From Planctomycetaceae bacterium (lineage in GTDB: Bacteria > Planctomycetota > Planctomycetia > Planctomycetales > Planctomycetaceae), in assembly GCA_947476295.1 (NCBI GenBank), contig CANJQC010000036.1:1-42687 (forward strand): DNA of 42,687 nucleotides. The letters are read 5' to 3'. Positions 40,284-42,687 of the stretch are shown here, one piece after another; position 1 is the first letter of the stretch, and every line of letters starts with the position of its first letter. The position numbers and the translations under genes were made by a program. A model generated the notes under the pieces. That model was given only the letters and a program-made list of their open reading frames with translations, ran no database searches and was not told the DNA's origin.

Positions 40284-42687
40284 TCACTTTAACGAGCTCA
40301 GATACGCCAGCAGGTCGGCGACCTGCTGAGCGGTCATGTCGCGGAACTGCAGGTCCGGCATCAGGGACTGTCGCTGCGGAACCAGTTGCTCGATGTTTTC
40401 AGTGGCAATGCGACTCACTTTGTCCTGCGCATCTTTGAGGACAACTTCTTCGTCATTCTTCTCGACGAGCAGGCCGGACATCAACCGGCCGTCGTCAGTT
40501 TCGGCAAGATACGTGACGTACCTAGGCTCGATCAGCTTCGATGGTTCCAGGATGCTCTCCAGCAGTTGAACGGGCGTGAGTTTCTTCCCGATGGTTGTGA
40601 GTTCCGGCCCAACCTCCTTGCCGTCCTTGTCGATGCGGTGACAGTTTTTACAGGACACGCCGCTGGTTTCGAAGTAGATCTGCCTGCCGCGCTGCGGATC
40701 ACCCGCCAGTGAGAGAATCTGTTCCGGCTGCACGACGCTGCCCAGTCGTTTGACGCGATTCTCCGGACTCAGGAAGCGTTCGAACAGGTCACGAACGCTT
40801 ACATCGCTGTGTCGGGCCGCTTTGTCGATTGTCAATGACATCGCCGCCGCCGAGAGTTCGCGAGCATCAACCGACCGCAGCAGCAGCAACGCACCTGTTG
40901 TCGATGACAACAGATGATCCACGATCGCAGCTTGTTCCGTTGATGCTTCCGTCGCGAGCAGGCGTTGTTGAGCGGTCGCCTCTTCGGCTTGCAACCTCGC
41001 CGCCGTTTCATTGCCGGTGGATTCTGTTGCAGCTTCTGGTGGCATCTGTTTCAGCCATTCGTAAATCAAGTCGATCCCGGCGCGGTCTACTTCTGTCGAG
41101 CCGATGTGTGGCATGCGTCCGCTGCCAAGTTTCGACATGCGGTACAGCAGCACTGATCGCAGCGGATCGCCTGGAGCGATCACCTGAGCCGCGTGGATGC
41201 CGAATGTGCCTTGTGACGGACGCGCTGCAACCATATTCGTCTTTTCCAGCGCCAAGTCGTAGTGCATATGCGAAAGAACGGCTCCTCCGGCATGCAAGCG
41301 GTGGCAGTGAGCACAGTTGACCTGCAGGTAGGCACGCGCGCGATCATCCAGTTCAGCGGATGCATCGTGCGGATCGGCGAGCTGCGGGCGGTTCTCAGCA
41401 GCCACCGGTTTCTCGATCAACCCAATGTGCGCGAATGTCGCCAGTTGCTGGCCCGTCACATCGCCATAGTCATGATCTCTGTTCAACTGAGGTGTATTAA
41501 AGGCCAACGCCGGCCCGGACCAATTGTTGTGGCACCGCTGACACTCGGCGCGGCCGGAAAACCGCCAGGTCTGCACCCGCATTCCTCCAGCGGCATTCTC
41601 GTCGGCGATCTCGAACGTTTGTTCCGCACCAGGGGCAGCCACCAGCACCGCGTCTGATTGCTCTTCGTTCCATTGGTATGTGTAGGGCATCCACTCGGTA
41701 CCGTCGAAGTGCAGAAGCTGCGTTTCGACACGCCTCCGCGTGGCAGGATCGCCGTCACGCATATCGAGCGAAAGCGTCTTCACAAGCACCGAATTTTTCG
41801 GAAACGTCCACTTTGGTTCTTCTGGCGTAGTTGAGACCTCGTTCTTAATCGACAGTTCATTCGGAATCGCGACGAATCGCTCGGCTCTGGCATAGTCGGC
41901 CCAGGGTTCCGCGTTGATTGAGTACGCGATGACTCCCGGTTCCGGTGTTTGTTCGGTGATCGATGAAAACAGACCGCTGTCGCTCAGCTTCCGGGGAAAC
42001 GTAGTCGATTCCGTTTGCTTCGGATTCGGCACGAGGCGGTGAATCGTCCCGGCGGTGTGGTCCAGTAACAGAAATTCACCGTCCCGCTCTTCACTGAACC
42101 CCACGACACGGTGCGTGGTGTCAGCAAGTTCACGGTGATCGATCACGGTGCCATTTTCGTAGCGGAAGCCCCAAAACTTGCCAGTGTCGTAGTCACTGTA
42201 GATGTGAGTCCCGCGAAGTTCCTTGAGCCGCGTGCCGTAATACGTCAGCCCGTCGGTTATCGACGAGGACTCTGAGTGCCGATGGTCGATCGTTGGAGGA
42301 AGAAACGGCGTCGGCCCGCGCGGCCATTCCGGGTTGGTCGATGCTCGGCCTTCCATCACAGCCCAGCCGTAATTGCCACCGCGCTCGACACGGTAAAGCA
42401 TTTCCCATAATTCCCAGCCAACATCACCGACCCACAGGTCGCCGGTCTTCCGATCGAAGCTCATTCGCCAGGGATTGCGCAGTCCATACGCCCAGACTTC
42501 CCCACGCGCTCCTTCGACGCCGACAAATGGATTATCGGAGGGAACGTGGTAGTTCCTTCCATCGTCGGGGTGGTCCACGTCGATCCGCAGAATCGACGAC
42601 AGCAGGTCGCCGATATCCTGACCGGTTCGCAAAATGTCCGGCGGATTTGCCGGACCTGCGTCGCCCGTGGAAATATACAGATAACCA
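40284..42687 (-). CDS. PQQ-type glucose/sorbosone dehydrogenase fused to triple c-type heme domains, N-terminus outside window
   Basis: An exported redox protein; 800 residues are visible, with the 5' end beyond base 42687. The N-terminal part is the GSDH beta-propeller (GYLYISTGDAGPANPPDI, LLSSILRIDVDHP, WAYGLRNPWRMSFDRKTGDLWVGDVG, GGNYGW). The middle resembles the SO_2930-type diheme region, with CQRCH (near 41530-41545) and CAHCH (near 41305-41320). The C-terminus is the planctomycetal heme-binding domain with CKNCH (near 40640-40655) followed by GPELTTIGKKLTPVQLLESILEPSK. Three heme motifs in one chain suggest electron transfer from sugar oxidation to a cytochrome chain. The visible part is intact. 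Substrate not determinable. Confidence 0.85.
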   Translation of the reverse strand, partial: GYLYISTGDAGPANPPDILRTGQDIGDLLSSILRIDVDHPDDGRNYHVPSDNPFVGVEGARGEVWAYGLRNPWRMSFDRKTGDLWVGDVGWELWEMLYRVERGGNYGWAVMEGRASTNPEWPRGPTPFLPPTIDHRHSESSSITDGLTYYGTRLKELRGTHIYSDYDTGKFWGFRYENGTVIDHRELADTTHRVVGFSEERDGEFLLLDHTAGTIHRLVPNPKQTESTTFPRKLSDSGLFSSITEQTPEPGVIAYSINAEPWADYARAERFVAIPNELSIKNEVSTTPEEPKWTFPKNSVLVKTLSLDMRDGDPATRRRVETQLLHFDGTEWMPYTYQWNEEQSDAVLVAAPGAEQTFEIADENAAGGMRVQTWRFSGRAECQRCHNNWSGPALAFNTPQLNRDHDYGDVTGQQLATFAHIGLIEKPVAAENRPQLADPHDASAELDDRARAYLQVNCAHCHRLHAGGAVLSHMHYDLALEKTNMVAARPSQGTFGIHAAQVIAPGDPLRSVLLYRMSKLGSGRMPHIGSTEVDRAGIDLIYEWLKQMPPEAATESTGNETAARLQAEEATAQQRLLATEASTEQAAIVDHLLSSTTGALLLLRSVDARELSAAAMSLTIDKAARHSDVSVRDLFERFLSPENRVKRLGSVVQPEQILSLAGDPQRGRQIYFETSGVSCKNCHRIDKDGKEVGPELTTIGKKLTPVQLLESILEPSKLIEPRYVTYLAETDDGRLMSGLLVEKNDEEVVLKDAQDKVSRIATENIEQLVPQRQSLMPDLQFRDMTAQQVADLLAYLSSLK

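Noticed and set aside
1-42687. tRNA genes, CRISPR arrays and CTAG enrichment considered across the window
   Set aside because: No cloverleaf-like sequence or regularly spaced repeat was found. CTAG motifs drew attention because many Leu CTA codons fall in CTAG, but the motif occurs less often than base composition would predict, so it is not enriched.

Overview
The window looks like a chromosomal piece from a marine or freshwater planctomycete (Planctomycetota, Planctomycetales-like). The evidence is protein content: two planctomycetal cytochrome/DUF1549/DUF1553 proteins, two Tat-exported DUF1501 proteins, a C-terminal heme-binding domain of the Pirellula/Verrucomicrobium type fused to a PQQ-type sugar dehydrogenase, an inner-membrane/periplasm-rich gene set, and many lone genes with weak Shine-Dalgarno sequences. 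Base composition is moderately GC-rich. No rRNA, tRNA, CRISPR array or intact insertion sequence was seen.

Layout. 1-660 holds the C-terminal two thirds of an integron integrase, cut by the window edge. 970-5385 has a DUF1501 protein, a SlyX-like coiled coil, an exported glycerophosphodiester phosphodiesterase and a VTT/DedA-like membrane protein. 5620-9733 has a DUF1549/DUF1553 cytochrome followed closely by pdxA. 9745-10876 carries two DUF3467 proteins separated by a clear intrinsic terminator. 11253-13294 is a methyltransferase/glycosyltransferase pair with overlapping start and stop codons. 13417-14087 is a 58-residue coiled-coil gene plus a Tsr3/DTW-like gene. 14536-20004 holds a HEAT-like exported protein, a PduO-type cobalamin adenosyltransferase, a small membrane protein, a Gfo/Idh/MocA oxidoreductase and a STAS-LOG pair. 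20314-21594 is purA. 21820-22594 is a reverse transcriptase remnant that lost its catalytic YxDD segment. 22983-28256 is the classic planctomycetal two-gene unit (DUF1549/DUF1553 cytochrome, then DUF1501). 28759-32988 has an iron-type alcohol dehydrogenase, a DinB-like protein and an MMPL/RND exporter with its own terminator. 33184-36488 is a CocE-like hydrolase translationally coupled to a SWIM zinc-finger protein. 36637-39585 is a large multi-spanning membrane protein whose 5' part is cut by an in-frame amber codon. The window ends with a small lipoprotein and a 5'-truncated dehydrogenase/triple-heme protein.

Intergenic space is rich in small dispersed repeats. Three families were recognised by eye: one at 781-837 and 20170-20293, one at 5552-5600 and 18529-18579, and one at 22939-22980 and 29983-30024. 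A perfect 42-bp tandem duplication lies at 28550-28633.

The most interesting items are the reverse transcriptase with an internal deletion and the structured DNA upstream of it, the amber-interrupted membrane protein, the integron integrase at the edge (its cassettes, if any, are outside), the DUF3467 pair, and the CocE-SWIM coupling. I did not find a convincing, complete, previously undescribed system inside the window.
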